A stretch of 64,000 bases of DNA from an uncultured Sphingomonadaceae bacterium (GTDB lineage: Bacteria > Pseudomonadota > Alphaproteobacteria > Sphingomonadales > Sphingomonadaceae). The DNA lies in assembly GCA_947497455.1 (NCBI GenBank), contig CANMGU010000002.1, forward strand, positions 1,644,506-1,708,505. The letters run 5' to 3'. The number at the start of each line of letters is the position of its first letter. Position 1 is the stretch's first letter. The notes below the pieces were generated by a model, which saw only the letters and a program-made list of their open reading frames with translations, did no database searches and was not told where the DNA came from. Position numbers and translations under genes: made by a program. Shown here one piece after another: positions 42,293 through 51,488 of this stretch.

Positions 42293-43524
42293 ATCTGCTC
42301 GACTTCCTTGATCGGGATATCGGTGTCAGCCAGTTGCGCTGGGTCCAGGCTGAGGCCGCTTTCGACAACCTTGCGGCCCTGGACATAATCTTTGGTGGCG
42401 TTGACGCAGTCGAGCGCGATAACCTTGCCATCTTTCAGATAGATGACCGAGAAAGACCGGTTCGCAGGATCGCCGCGCACGATATATTCGTCATGACCGG
42501 TCGATAGTCCAACGGTCTGAAGCTTCAGATCATATTGATTGGACCAGAACCACGGTACGGCATCATATTCGCAGTCCTCGCCAATAATATCGAGCGCCGC
42601 TACCTTGGCCTGATCATTGGCATTTTGAACGGATTCGAGGCGGATATGCGCGCCAGCGGCAAAACGGTTGGCATGTGCTGCGCAATCGCCAATGGCATAG
42701 ACTCCATTCAGGCTGGTACGGCAATGTTGATCAACATCCACACCGTTGCCCGCTGCCGCGCCAGCGGCGACTAGAGGGCCGGTTTCCGGAATGATGCCGA
42801 TACCGACGATGATCATATCGGTTGGCAGCACGCGCCCGTCGGACAGCTTTACGCCGGTGGCCATGCCTTCGTCATTGGTCTCGAATCCCTCGACCGTCGC
42901 ACCCAGTTCGACAGTTACGCCGTGCGCGCGATGCTCTGCTTCATAGAAGCGCGACAATGTTTCTCCGGCAACTCGCGACAACACCCGGTCGAGCGATTCC
43001 AGCACCGTCACTTTCTTGCCGAGCTTGTTGAGGACGGCTGCTGCCTCTAGGCCGATATAACCGCCGCCGACTACGACAACGGTTTCGGTCGTGGGCAGGG
43101 CGGCCATGATTTTGTCAACATCCGCGCGCGAGCGCACGCCATGAATATTACGCGCCTGGCTGCCGGGACAATCCAGCATCCGCGGTGTGCCTCCGGTTGC
43201 CCAGATCAACTTGCGATAGCCAATTTCGTCATCCGTGCTCAGCGTAACCGTCTTGTCCATCGGGTCCACTTTTGAGACCCGGCACCCGGTAAGCAGATCG
43301 ATATTACGCTCGCCCCAGAAGCTCTCGGGGCGCAGCATGATTCGTTCAAACGCCTTGTCGCCTGCCAGATATTCCTTGGATAGTGGAGGGCGCTCATAGG
43401 GCGGATATTTCTCATTGCCCATCAGTCCGATTGAGCCTTCAAATTTCTGCTGCCGCAGCGCTATGGCGGCCTGCGCGCCCGCATGGCCCGCGCCAACGAT
43501 CAAGATGTCGTAGGATTTGTTCAT
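42289..43524 (-). CDS. FAD-dependent ferredoxin reductase-type oxidoreductase
   Basis: A 411-residue pyridine-nucleotide disulfide-fold flavoprotein. FAD binding is shown by ILIVGAGHAGAQAAIALR at the N-terminus, NAD(P)H binding by VVVVGGGYIGLEAAAVLNKL, and the second FAD motif by GVYAIGDCAAHAN. The C-terminal part has the Reductase_C look (VPWFWSNQYDLKLQTVGL). This family includes rhodocoxin, putidaredoxin and terpredoxin reductases that pass electrons to ferredoxins of cytochromes P450 or dioxygenases. The start at 43524 is used; the longer frame lacks a match. No ferredoxin or P450 gene is adjacent. Confidence 0.88.
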   Translation of the reverse strand: MNKSYDILIVGAGHAGAQAAIALRQQKFEGSIGLMGNEKYPPYERPPLSKEYLAGDKAFERIMLRPESFWGERNIDLLTGCRVSKVDPMDKTVTLSTDDEIGYRKLIWATGGTPRMLDCPGSQARNIHGVRSRADVDKIMAALPTTETVVVVGGGYIGLEAAAVLNKLGKKVTVLESLDRVLSRVAGETLSRFYEAEHRAHGVTVELGATVEGFETNDEGMATGVKLSDGRVLPTDMIIVGIGIIPETGPLVAAGAAAGNGVDVDQHCRTSLNGVYAIGDCAAHANRFAAGAHIRLESVQNANDQAKVAALDIIGEDCEYDAVPWFWSNQYDLKLQTVGLSTGHDEYIVRGDPANRSFSVIYLKDGKVIALDCVNATKDYVQGRKVVESGLSLDPAQLADTDIPIKEVEQI

Positions 43525-43698
43525 TTCCGGCCCCTTTGCGCCGCCCAGCGGCAAGGGGACCACTGTTAGCGCGGATGGCCGCGTCCTTGCAAGCACAAGA
43601 AAATGATCGGCAACTTGTTGACCGATAAGGATGCGGTGACTATAGCGCCGCGGTCCAAGGATTTTTGAAGCGACCCCTGGTCGCGATCAAAACCTGTT

Positions 43699-43775
43699 GG
43701 CGGAGTAGCTCAGGTGGTTAGAGCAGTGGAATCATAATCCATGTGTCGGGGGTTCGAGTCCCTCCTCCGCTACCA
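43699..43775 (+). tRNA. tRNA-Met (elongator, anticodon CAU)
   Basis: A 77-nt cloverleaf: the acceptor arm GGCGGAG pairs with CTCCGCT before ACCA; the D arm is GCTC/GAGC; the anticodon stem GTGGA/TCCAT encloses the loop ATCATAA with CAT; the T arm is GGGGG/TCCCT with TTCGAGT. The sequence is close to alphaproteobacterial elongator tRNA-Met, and the CCA end is encoded. A diverged copy of its 3' 47 bp lies at 46520-46566. Confidence 0.97.
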
Positions 43776-44303
43776 TTAAAAACCAGCAGAAAACTTAGGA
43801 ATATTGCCATTCTAGGGAGTGAAGTAGTCGATTTTAGCATTTGATTTGGTTGCTGACGAATACCCCAGATTTCCGACAATTCTATTCAATTCAATTTTAT
43901 TCATGCAACAAAATTGCAGCAAAAAGAGTGGCTGTAACGGACATGTAGTATGGCTTTCAAAAGAGTAGCGATTTTGAAAACTCCGTTGGATATAGGCGAA
44001 TGAAAAATATGTTCGTTTCCTGTTCTCATTTCGCCCAAGCTACTATCGCCTCTATCCATAATCCCGCCTCAACATGCAAATGCTTGTGAAGCGCCCCGAA
44101 AAGATCGTTCGGCTTTTATACGGCAGATCGAGGTGTGTTGAGCTAATGTCCGCTATGGGTGCAAAAGCGGACACAAATTTTGGAAAAGCCGGAATGGTCC
44201 GTTTATCGAATGCGGGCGGGGGATATTTTATTGTACCAGGGGCTGGCAAGCAGCTGCGTATGATGTAAATCACCCGAAAATTCTCTCTGATCAGGATTTC
44301 CCT
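43776..44303. other. Intergenic segment between tRNA-Met and the aminopeptidase
   Basis: A 528-bp AT-rich stretch without a convincing gene. A 64-codon plus-strand frame at 44074-44268 covers a hairpin repeat (44147-44173) and looks like an artefact of it. No integrase fragment was recognised next to the tRNA. Confidence 0.55.
44147..44173. repeat. Small inverted repeat, dispersed-element type
   Basis: TGTCCGCT (44147-44154) and AGCGGACA (44166-44173) form an 8-bp stem with an 11-nt loop. Similar GTCCGC...GCGGAC hairpins are, from memory, common between genes in sphingomonads and often produce spurious short ORFs beginning MSAMG. Only one copy is seen in this window. Confidence 0.6.
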
Positions 44304-46283
44304 ATGCGCATTCACATCTCATTTCTAATGTTACCGTTTCTGCTCCTCCTTGCCGGCTGCGGTGGCCTCGTCCCGCAGGACACGGATCAACGGGGCGAAA
44401 TCGCGCCAATTCTGACAAGTGAAGAAGCGTTTGATGATCAGACTTTTGCGAAGCCTCAAGAGGCGCGTGTGACGCATATCGACTTGGATCTGGCGATGGA
44501 CTTCGATGCGAAAACTATCGGAGGGACGGCCACTCTAGATGTGCTAGCGGCGGATGAGGCAAGCGAGATTATACTCGACTCCAATGGCCTTCGCGTTTCT
44601 GCGGTCGCCGATGAGGCTGGCAATGCTCTGAAATTTGACCTTGGCGAGGTGGTCGAAGGCAAGGGCGAACCCTTGACCATCCAGCTTCCGGCTCAGAAGC
44701 TGGAGCGAGGCGCCGAACTGGCAGAGGGTGAACTTGCTGCAACACACCGGATCGTGGTCGAGTATGTATCTGCTCCTGGGGCCGAGGCCTTGCAGTGGTT
44801 AAGCCCTGAGCAGACTGCTGGTGGCAAGCATCCCTTCATCTTCAGTCAAGGACAGGCCATCAATAACCGTACGTGGATTCCCACCCAGGACAGCCCCGGA
44901 ATCCGTCAGACATGGCAAGCGACCATCTCGGCACCCGAACCTTTGAATGTCGTCATGAGCGGTGTGATTCAGGGCGATCCCGAACCAGAGGACGGGAACC
45001 GCCGTGATTTTCGCTTCGTGATGAACAACCCGGTCCCTCCTTATTTGATTGCCATCGCGGCGGGTAATATCGAATTTCGCGAGCTTGGCCCGCGTTCAGG
45101 TGTATGGGCAGAACCCGAAGTCATCGAAGCTGCCGCGCAAGAAGTCGGCGATACAGAAGAGATGATCGACGCCGGGATTGCATTGTTCGGTGGCTATCGC
45201 TGGGGCCGCTATGACATGATCATCCTGCCACCAGCCTTCCCCTATGGCGGCATGGAAAACCCGGTGATGACCTTTCTCACACCGACGTTCATTGCGGGTG
45301 ATCGCTCTAACAATGGTTTGGTTGCACATGAATTGGCACACAGCTGGTCAGGAAATTTGACCACTTATTCGAGCTGGCGCGATGGATGGTTGAACGAGGG
45401 GGTCACCTCCTATTTCGAGAACCGTATCGTTGAGGCAGTCTATGGCAAAGAGCGCGCCGAGCAAGAATATGCTCTCAGCTATGCCGGTTTGGTCGACGGC
45501 ATCAATGATGTCGGCGCAGACAATCCCAACACAGCCATGCGCTCACCCGATGCAATAAGCCCGTTCGATACGAAGGGTTTCGCGATTTACGACAAGGGGA
45601 CAGTGTTCCTGCGCACGGTGGAGAATATCATCGGCCGTGAAAAGTTTGATGCCTGGCTGACTCAGTGGTTTGACAGTTACGCATTCGAGCCGGTGACATC
45701 CGAAATGTTCCTAGCTGATCTGCGTACGAAGCTGATCGGCGACGATGCTGAACTGAAAAAACGATTGATGTTGGACGAATGGGTTTATGGCACCGGCCTG
45801 CCGGAAAACGCCTGGAAACCCGATCCGGAGGCCTTTGCCGATGTGGATGGCGCGGTTGCAGCTTATGCGAACGAGGGAACGCTGCCCAATGTCGATGCCT
45901 GGCGTGACTGGACGGCGGCAGAGCAGCGACGCTTTCTCGAGGAACTCCCTCAGGATTTGTCTGACGAGCAACTGGCAGCATTAGACACGACCTTGGGGCT
46001 TTCGCAAACTGGCAACAATGAAGTGTTGTTTCTGTGGCTGGAGGCGGCGCTAAGCAATGAATACGGTCCGGCCGTTCCGCAAGCCGAACGCTTTATGGCG
46101 ACAGTGGGACGCAATAAGTTTGTCAGCCCCTTGTTCACAGCACTCAACGAAACGGATTGGGGCAAGCCGATCGCTCGGCGCATCTATGCCGAAACGCGGA
46201 GCAGCTATCACGCCTATACGCGCGGCAATGTAGATAAGACACTTCAATATAAGGTGTCTGCGGAAACGTCGCTGTCAGACTAA
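44304..46283 (+). CDS. M1 family metallo-aminopeptidase, lipoprotein
   Basis: A 659-residue zinc peptidase. The N-terminus has a lipoprotein signal with lipobox LAGC (Cys19), so it is probably anchored to the envelope. The substrate motif GGMEN (315-319, matching GxMEN) and the zinc motif HELAH (342-346) with the third ligand Glu365, spaced HEXXHX18E, are intact. The N-terminal beta-rich region and helical C-terminus place it near the LTA4-hydrolase/aminopeptidase-B branch of M1. It would trim N-terminal residues from peptides. It lies between the tRNA-Met and a partial copy of it, so it may be cargo of an old insertion. Confidence 0.92.
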   Translation: MRIHISFLMLPFLLLLAGCGGLVPQDTDQRGEIAPILTSEEAFDDQTFAKPQEARVTHIDLDLAMDFDAKTIGGTATLDVLAADEASEIILDSNGLRVSAVADEAGNALKFDLGEVVEGKGEPLTIQLPAQKLERGAELAEGELAATHRIVVEYVSAPGAEALQWLSPEQTAGGKHPFIFSQGQAINNRTWIPTQDSPGIRQTWQATISAPEPLNVVMSGVIQGDPEPEDGNRRDFRFVMNNPVPPYLIAIAAGNIEFRELGPRSGVWAEPEVIEAAAQEVGDTEEMIDAGIALFGGYRWGRYDMIILPPAFPYGGMENPVMTFLTPTFIAGDRSNNGLVAHELAHSWSGNLTTYSSWRDGWLNEGVTSYFENRIVEAVYGKERAEQEYALSYAGLVDGINDVGADNPNTAMRSPDAISPFDTKGFAIYDKGTVFLRTVENIIGREKFDAWLTQWFDSYAFEPVTSEMFLADLRTKLIGDDAELKKRLMLDEWVYGTGLPENAWKPDPEAFADVDGAVAAYANEGTLPNVDAWRDWTAAEQRRFLEELPQDLSDEQLAALDTTLGLSQTGNNEVLFLWLEAALSNEYGPAVPQAERFMATVGRNKFVSPLFTALNETDWGKPIARRIYAETRSSYHAYTRGNVDKTLQYKVSAETSLSD

Positions 46284-46685
46284 ACTACTTTGTTGAAAGT
46301 CGGGCAAGCCGCGATAGGGCGAATTCATGCGCAGGTGTCCGCTTTCGGGATATTGCAGATAAACAAGCGCATTGCTCAATTCATTCAACGAGTATGTTGT
46401 TTTGAAAGGTTGATGCTGATGCCCCATAAATCGGTTTACACCATTAATATGACCCATTGATATTAAAGTGAGTGCCGGAGGAGTGGTTTAAAAAAAACCG
46501 AAAACAGCCATACCTGCATGAATCATAACCCATGTGTCGGGGGTTCGAGTTCCTCCTCTGCTGCCAGATAAACCTCAGAGGATGAGTGCTTATCTGGCCT
46601 GTTGTGACGTTAAGGTCAGTTTTACCGCATCGTTTTCAACTGCCTGGAAATAGTCACGCGCCTTTGCAGGCTGCCGGTTAGGGGA
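46284..46685. other. Intergenic segment with a tRNA remnant
   Basis: About 400 bp between the aminopeptidase and the next minus-strand gene. It contains the tRNA-Met 3' fragment (46520-46566) preceded by a short GGTTT/AAACC hairpin with an A-run. I found no gene or promoter of note in the rest. Confidence 0.55.
46520..46566 (+). repeat. Diverged copy of tRNA-Met 3' part (attachment-site-like)
   Basis: The 47 bp from the anticodon loop to CCA repeats 43729-43775 in the same orientation with 4 differences. The 5' part of a tRNA is absent: the preceding bases do not form the acceptor and D arms. Such 3' fragments are the usual trace of integration by a tyrosine recombinase into a tRNA gene. The mismatches fall in the anticodon stem, T stem and acceptor arm. 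Confidence 0.8.
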
Positions 46686-47633
46686 TCAATCGTCCGCGCC
46701 GGCGGTCAGCTCTTTCTCAATACGATGCAACATGGCGGCGCTTTGCATGGATGCAGAAACGTCCGCTGGAGAATTATAAAGGGAACTGAGCAATACCAGA
46801 TCCATTTCGCTAGCCGAAGCGGGCGTAGTGCCATCCGGTTCGGGGGAATCAAATAGAGATAGGATGGAATATTGGGGGGCCTGTTGGGTTTGACTGTTTC
46901 TGGTATCGATATAGGATCGCATTGCGGCATAATCCGCGATCTGAACAGTGGTCAGGTCAACCAGCGCATCCTTTTCGAGCAACAAGAAGGAATGGGTCAT
47001 TGTTTGTTCGGTTGTCCGTTTGATCTTTGATTTGACGTTGGATCGCATCGTAGCCACTTCGGTCTTCGCGGGTACATCCACCGGCAGAATGTCGGTTTCA
47101 TCGGAATATTGCAGAGCTCCGGATTCGGCAGAGCCTGTCTGAATCCGTTTCCATGCATAGGCAGGGCCGCCGTTCCTGGCGATCCGGTCTCGCTCATGAG
47201 GCGACAGGCCGCCAAATAGACGGGATTTTTTCTTGCGCAGCACTTTCATCGCCTCATTGCCGTCGGCTACAATCATCACGAATATATTCGGGTTGCAGCC
47301 TTCTCCAGCAACCCTCATGTCAGCTGCCAATGCGACACCGCGCATGCGTTTCTCGACCTGTTTCTTGTTGTTGTCCGACAAGCCAACGACCTTTGGGCAG
47401 ATCGCACTGGAGAAGCGAGCATATTGACCTTCATGTCTGCCACCCTTTGGAGTAGCAATTGTCGCCCGGACAAATTTCGCAATGGCATCTTTGGTTGTTA
47501 CTTTTCCGGTTACGACAATGTCCTGATCTGATGATCGGGGTTCAGTGAATGTCGCACTTGAAGGAGATGGAAAGAGGGCCAATCCTGAAATTGTCAGGCC
47601 GAAGGCAACCAGAATTTTCTGCTTTATATCCAT
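46686..47633 (-). CDS. Secreted protein of unknown function
   Basis: A 315-residue protein with a signal peptide (MDIKQKILVAFGLTISGLAL, cleavage probably near SSA-TF). The mature protein begins with DIVVTGKVTTKDAIAKFV and has two cysteines in FSSAICPKVVG and VAGEGCNPN that may pair. A central stretch is basic (MKVLRKKKSRLFGGLSPHER). I recognise no enzyme motif. The start at 47633 is preferred to the longer frame at 47678. It is divergent from the large outer-membrane fusion gene at 47924, with about 290 bp between them. The function is not known to me. Confidence 0.75.
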   Translation of the reverse strand: MDIKQKILVAFGLTISGLALFPSPSSATFTEPRSSDQDIVVTGKVTTKDAIAKFVRATIATPKGGRHEGQYARFSSAICPKVVGLSDNNKKQVEKRMRGVALAADMRVAGEGCNPNIFVMIVADGNEAMKVLRKKKSRLFGGLSPHERDRIARNGGPAYAWKRIQTGSAESGALQYSDETDILPVDVPAKTEVATMRSNVKSKIKRTTEQTMTHSFLLLEKDALVDLTTVQIADYAAMRSYIDTRNSQTQQAPQYSILSLFDSPEPDGTTPASASEMDLVLLSSLYNSPADVSASMQSAAMLHRIEKELTAGADD

Positions 47634-47824
47634 TACATGCTCCTTATTTATACTGAAGCTTGCACAGTATCGACCCACTGTAAAGCAAGTGATCTGATCG
47701 GTTCGGCAATCTCACGCAGATTTCAACTGGCCCTGGATGTCTGTGGAACCCGGTTCTTCAAGGGCCAGGTGCGCAAGCTTGCCAAGAAAAAGATACGGTT
47801 TTTCAACATAATATTGTTTTAACC

Positions 47825-47840
47825 GAGCACTGCTGTGCTC
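47825..47840. other. Short hairpin in a divergent gene gap
   Basis: GAGCAC and GTGCTC pair around TGCT. A larger CTGGCCCT/AGGGCCAG pair (47727-47734 and 47761-47768) lies upstream. Neither has a terminal T-run; a regulatory role for the divergent genes is possible but not shown. Confidence 0.4.
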
Positions 47841-47923
47841 AGGCGCACATCAATTATTGCAAATTGCCTGTAATGACGCCAATCACTGACGGCGTTCGTC
47901 GGATCTGGGGGTAACAAAAGACA

Positions 47924-50900
47924 GTGAATCTCAAGGCCATTTTTCTGTTTTCTCCGATCGCATTACTATCACCAATAGTCTTTCCGGATGGTGCCATCGC
48001 ACAGAAATTGAAGCGCACGGCTCCGCTTTCCGGGCAGATAACGGCGACCAAGGGCGGTGAGCAAGCAACCTTACGTCCGCGCGATAATTGGCAGCGGGCA
48101 GTGGTACGCCAGGATCTTAAGGCAGGAGATGTCCTGCGCACCAAAGCGGCGGGCACATTGGCTATCGTTTTTGCCGATGGCACGCAGGTGCGCCTGGGAA
48201 GAAACTCGGTCATGGTCGTGCGGCGGGTGAACAAGAGCGGGCCATCCACCTTGTCGCTCCAGCGCGGGCGGGCCTGGGGACGAAGCCCGCGCAAGCGATC
48301 CAATCTTTCGATTGAAACCCCGTCTGCAACGGCGGCGATCAGGGGCACAGAATGGGCAATTAGCGCAGATGCAGATTCCAGCCAGTTGCAGGTCTTTTCA
48401 GGCACGGTTGAACTGTCGAACGAGGCAGGATCGCTGACCATAGAGGCGGGGCAGGCGGCAAGCGTCCGGCTTGGTCAAGCACCAACGCGCACGGTTCTGG
48501 CCAATCCGACGGGGCGCGAGCAAATGCTCTATTTCGTCAATCTGGCCGAAGGCCTGGATATGCTTGGCAATAGCAGCGAAACCTTTGTCACCGCCCGCCG
48601 AGCAGTGGATGAAGGGGACTGGGAAACAGCTTCTCGCTTGTTTGATGCGCTTGCCCGATCGGATGATCGTTCGGATCAGGCCGCAGGAATTTATGGTGGC
48701 TATGTTGCGGCAGTGCAGCTCGGTGAAGAGCGACCACCGCCTCTACTGGAAAGCACGGCCGAGAGCTATCTGACGCTCAGCTTGATTGCCGCCTATGATG
48801 GCGACTTGCGCGCATCCCAGAAGATCGCGAAGCAAGGCCTAGAGGCGTTTCCGGACAATGCGCTGCTCCTTAAGGCAAAGGCAGATGTAGAGGCCATGCT
48901 CGGTGACGCTGATGCCGCCATCGCAACCATCACGGCGGCCCGAACTGTCTATCCGGATGACGTGGCCCTCAAGATCAGTGCAGCTGATCTGATGCGCGAT
49001 TATCGTGGCAGCCCGAAGGCAGCGAGAGACATTCTTCAGCCGATCCTTGACATTGATCCGGAAAATATCATCGCCCAGAAATCGCAGGCGAAGAATTGGA
49101 TCGCCATCGGTGCAATGAAGGAAGCCAGTCAGCTTGTCGAACAGGCATTGGCAGCCCGGCCCTATGATGCCGAACTGGTGAGCATGCGGGCAGAGATATT
49201 GCTGGAGCAGAATAAATTATCTGCCGCCAAGACTGCAATCGACAAGGCTCTGGAAATGGATCAGGGCAATGCGCTGGCGGGCAACGCGCTCGCGCAATAT
49301 TGGCGGCGCAAGGATCGACTGGATGAGGCGTTGGCGGCATCGCTGGCCGCCTCTGCGCATAATCCGGACTATGGCAAGGGTTTTCTGGGTCTCGCACAAG
49401 TGCATTATGAAATGGGTGAAACAGATTTGGCCGCGCAGCAATTTGATGCTGCCGACCGGCTGGATCCGTTTAATCCGGCCATCCCCTTGGCGCGTACCGG
49501 TGTCGCCCTGCAAGACTTTGCAGCCGATGATGCGATCCGGAATGCCAGAGAAGCGCTGACCCGATATCGCGCGCGCGGCGGGGAATATGTCAATCTCTCA
49601 GAAAACCGCGAAACCGGGAGTCTTGTTTCGCAGGCCTTTCGCTTTCTCGATCTGGAGGGATGGGGCCGCTATTATGCTGACCGTGTATTCGATAGCTTCA
49701 CGCCATCGAGCTATTTCGATCAGGCGATCAACCAGACGCCGGGCCCTTTCCTGATCCGCAATGCCGACGGCAGCTATAACGCCCAACAGGCGGAGAATAG
49801 TGGAGAAGGCGAGAGCTTTGAGGCTCTGTCGAGCTTCCTGCAAGGGGTTGCGCTGGACCCCTTGAGCGTCGCGAGCTCGCAGCGGCGCTTGCGGTTCGAT
49901 AATGGCAATTTTTTTGAACCGTTTGTTGGTGTGTCGATACTTGATGAAAATCTGCGCAATGAAAAGACGTTGATTGGTGGACTGGACAGCATTTTTGATG
50001 CGCCGCTGCCCACGGCTATCTGGCTGCGCGGCAACTATACCGACATTTCCGATAATCGCCGACGTCCCGATATCAGCCCTTTCTCGCGGCGGCGCGGTGG
50101 GGATAACTGGTTTTTTGGCGGTTATGTCGGACTGGAATTGTCACCGTCAGACAGCCTGGTTTTAAATGGCGAGTTGCAGCGCAATACCGATCTGTCCGAA
50201 ACCAATGTGCTGGGACTTTTGGACAATAGCTTCGCGCTGGAAGAAGATCGTGAAGCGGAGAGAAACTTTCTGTTCGGCCTCTATAGTCACGAATTTGGTT
50301 ATCGCGATCAACTCACCATCGGGGCCGGTTTTGGCCGGACGCAGTTGGACCGTGTCTCGATCAATACGACCAGCACATTGCCGTTTGCGGACGAACTGGC
50401 GCAAAGCCGCGGGACATTTACCTATTTCAGTGCAAACTATGCCAAAGGCCTTGGTCCTGTGGACCTACGGATCGGCGGGGAGTGGAGCGATGTGCGCACT
50501 CGTGATGTGCGGTCAGCCTTTGACTTCGCACAAGATAGTTTTGCGCCGGGTGTCGCGCCAACCCGCTTTGATTTGCGCACTACCGAAGCGCGGGCCTATG
50601 TCGACCTGCGCTACCATCCCATCGAGCCACTGGTTCTGCAGGGACAGATTGAAGCAACTGCCCGCACCACCGCTGGGGACACGCGCTATCCGTTTAACTT
50701 TCGTTTTGGGGCCTCCTATGAGCCCGTCGAGGGCCACTGGCTGCGCGCCGCCTTCCTGCGTCAGAGCCGCGGACTGTTTGATTTCAGCTTCCGGCCCGCC
50801 GCTGTGGTCGGTTTGCAGGCCAATTCCGTCCCCAGCTTTCGCCAAAGCCGCAATGACAGCGTGATTGTGCGCTGGGATGCAGAATGGTCTGACAACCTGT

Positions 50901-51487
50901 TCACGACCATCGAATATCAGGATCAGCAACTGGAGGCAGTCCAATATGCTGTTCCCGATCTGCCTGTGGACATTACCGGCTTTCCGGTTTCGGTGAAACG
51001 GATCAGCGCGGAAGCCAATCTGTGGTTGGGCGGCAATATCGGCCTGCGGGCGTCCTATGCCTATACTGACAGCGCGATTGAGGGCAGCTTCGTTTCGGGT
51101 GACAATGTCAATCAGGCGATTGGACCGACTTTCGGTTGTGCCACGGCAGACCTGAACTTCACTTTTGGTTGCACCTATGAATTGGGGGACCAGCTACCAT
51201 TCGTTCCTGGCCATTTTGCGAGGGCCTCGCTGGTCTGGAGCCTACCAGCGCCCACACGTCTGAAGACAACCGTCTCCGGCAGTTATATTGGCGGACAGGA
51301 CGATGATCTGGGTTTGCCGGTCGAGGATGTGGCGCTGGTTGATGCCCGGCTGGAATGGGAGCCGCTAGACCAGCGTTTTGCGCTCAATCTTTCGCTGCTC
51401 AACCTCCTCGACAAGCGCTATGAATCGGCCACCGGAGTTGCTGCACCGCGATTCACCGTGGTTGCAGGCGCAGAGGTTCGGTTCTGA
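47924..51487 (+). CDS. FecR-domain/TPR/outer-membrane barrel fusion protein
   Basis: A 1187-residue envelope protein starting at GTG. After a signal peptide (to about residue 25) comes a FecR-type domain (about 65-190; AGDVLRTKAAGTLAIVFADG and TPSATAAIRGTEWAI), then tetratricopeptide repeats (about 210-520; e.g. AALDPGNALAGNALAQYW-like units), then a beta-rich C-terminal half (about 590-1187) with alternating aromatic strands, ending in RFTVVAGAEVRF, a typical outer-membrane barrel end with terminal Phe. The LNLSLLNLLDKRYES segment is typical of TonB-dependent receptor barrels, but I see no plug domain. FecR-TPR proteins upstream of CHASE2 cyclases are known; fusion to a barrel is unusual. 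Confidence 0.82.
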   Translation: MNLKAIFLFSPIALLSPIVFPDGAIAQKLKRTAPLSGQITATKGGEQATLRPRDNWQRAVVRQDLKAGDVLRTKAAGTLAIVFADGTQVRLGRNSVMVVRRVNKSGPSTLSLQRGRAWGRSPRKRSNLSIETPSATAAIRGTEWAISADADSSQLQVFSGTVELSNEAGSLTIEAGQAASVRLGQAPTRTVLANPTGREQMLYFVNLAEGLDMLGNSSETFVTARRAVDEGDWETASRLFDALARSDDRSDQAAGIYGGYVAAVQLGEERPPPLLESTAESYLTLSLIAAYDGDLRASQKIAKQGLEAFPDNALLLKAKADVEAMLGDADAAIATITAARTVYPDDVALKISAADLMRDYRGSPKAARDILQPILDIDPENIIAQKSQAKNWIAIGAMKEASQLVEQALAARPYDAELVSMRAEILLEQNKLSAAKTAIDKALEMDQGNALAGNALAQYWRRKDRLDEALAASLAASAHNPDYGKGFLGLAQVHYEMGETDLAAQQFDAADRLDPFNPAIPLARTGVALQDFAADDAIRNAREALTRYRARGGEYVNLSENRETGSLVSQAFRFLDLEGWGRYYADRVFDSFTPSSYFDQAINQTPGPFLIRNADGSYNAQQAENSGEGESFEALSSFLQGVALDPLSVASSQRRLRFDNGNFFEPFVGVSILDENLRNEKTLIGGLDSIFDAPLPTAIWLRGNYTDISDNRRRPDISPFSRRRGGDNWFFGGYVGLELSPSDSLVLNGELQRNTDLSETNVLGLLDNSFALEEDREAERNFLFGLYSHEFGYRDQLTIGAGFGRTQLDRVSINTTSTLPFADELAQSRGTFTYFSANYAKGLGPVDLRIGGEWSDVRTRDVRSAFDFAQDSFAPGVAPTRFDLRTTEARAYVDLRYHPIEPLVLQGQIEATARTTAGDTRYPFNFRFGASYEPVEGHWLRAAFLRQSRGLFDFSFRPAAVVGLQANSVPSFRQSRNDSVIVRWDAEWSDNLFTTIEYQDQQLEAVQYAVPDLPVDITGFPVSVKRISAEANLWLGGNIGLRASYAYTDSAIEGSFVSGDNVNQAIGPTFGCATADLNFTFGCTYELGDQLPFVPGHFARASLVWSLPAPTRLKTTVSGSYIGGQDDDLGLPVEDVALVDARLEWEPLDQRFALNLSLLNLLDKRYESATGVAAPRFTVVAGAEVRF

Positions 51488-51488
51488 T

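Noticed and set aside
44074..44268. A 64-codon frame before the aminopeptidase gene
   Set aside because: It is built around the hairpin repeat at 44147-44173, which in related bacteria produces spurious MSAMG-type frames.
47825..47840. The GAGCAC/GTGCTC hairpin considered as a terminator
   Set aside because: There is no T-run after it on either strand, and the flanking genes diverge from this gap, so no transcript needs to end there.
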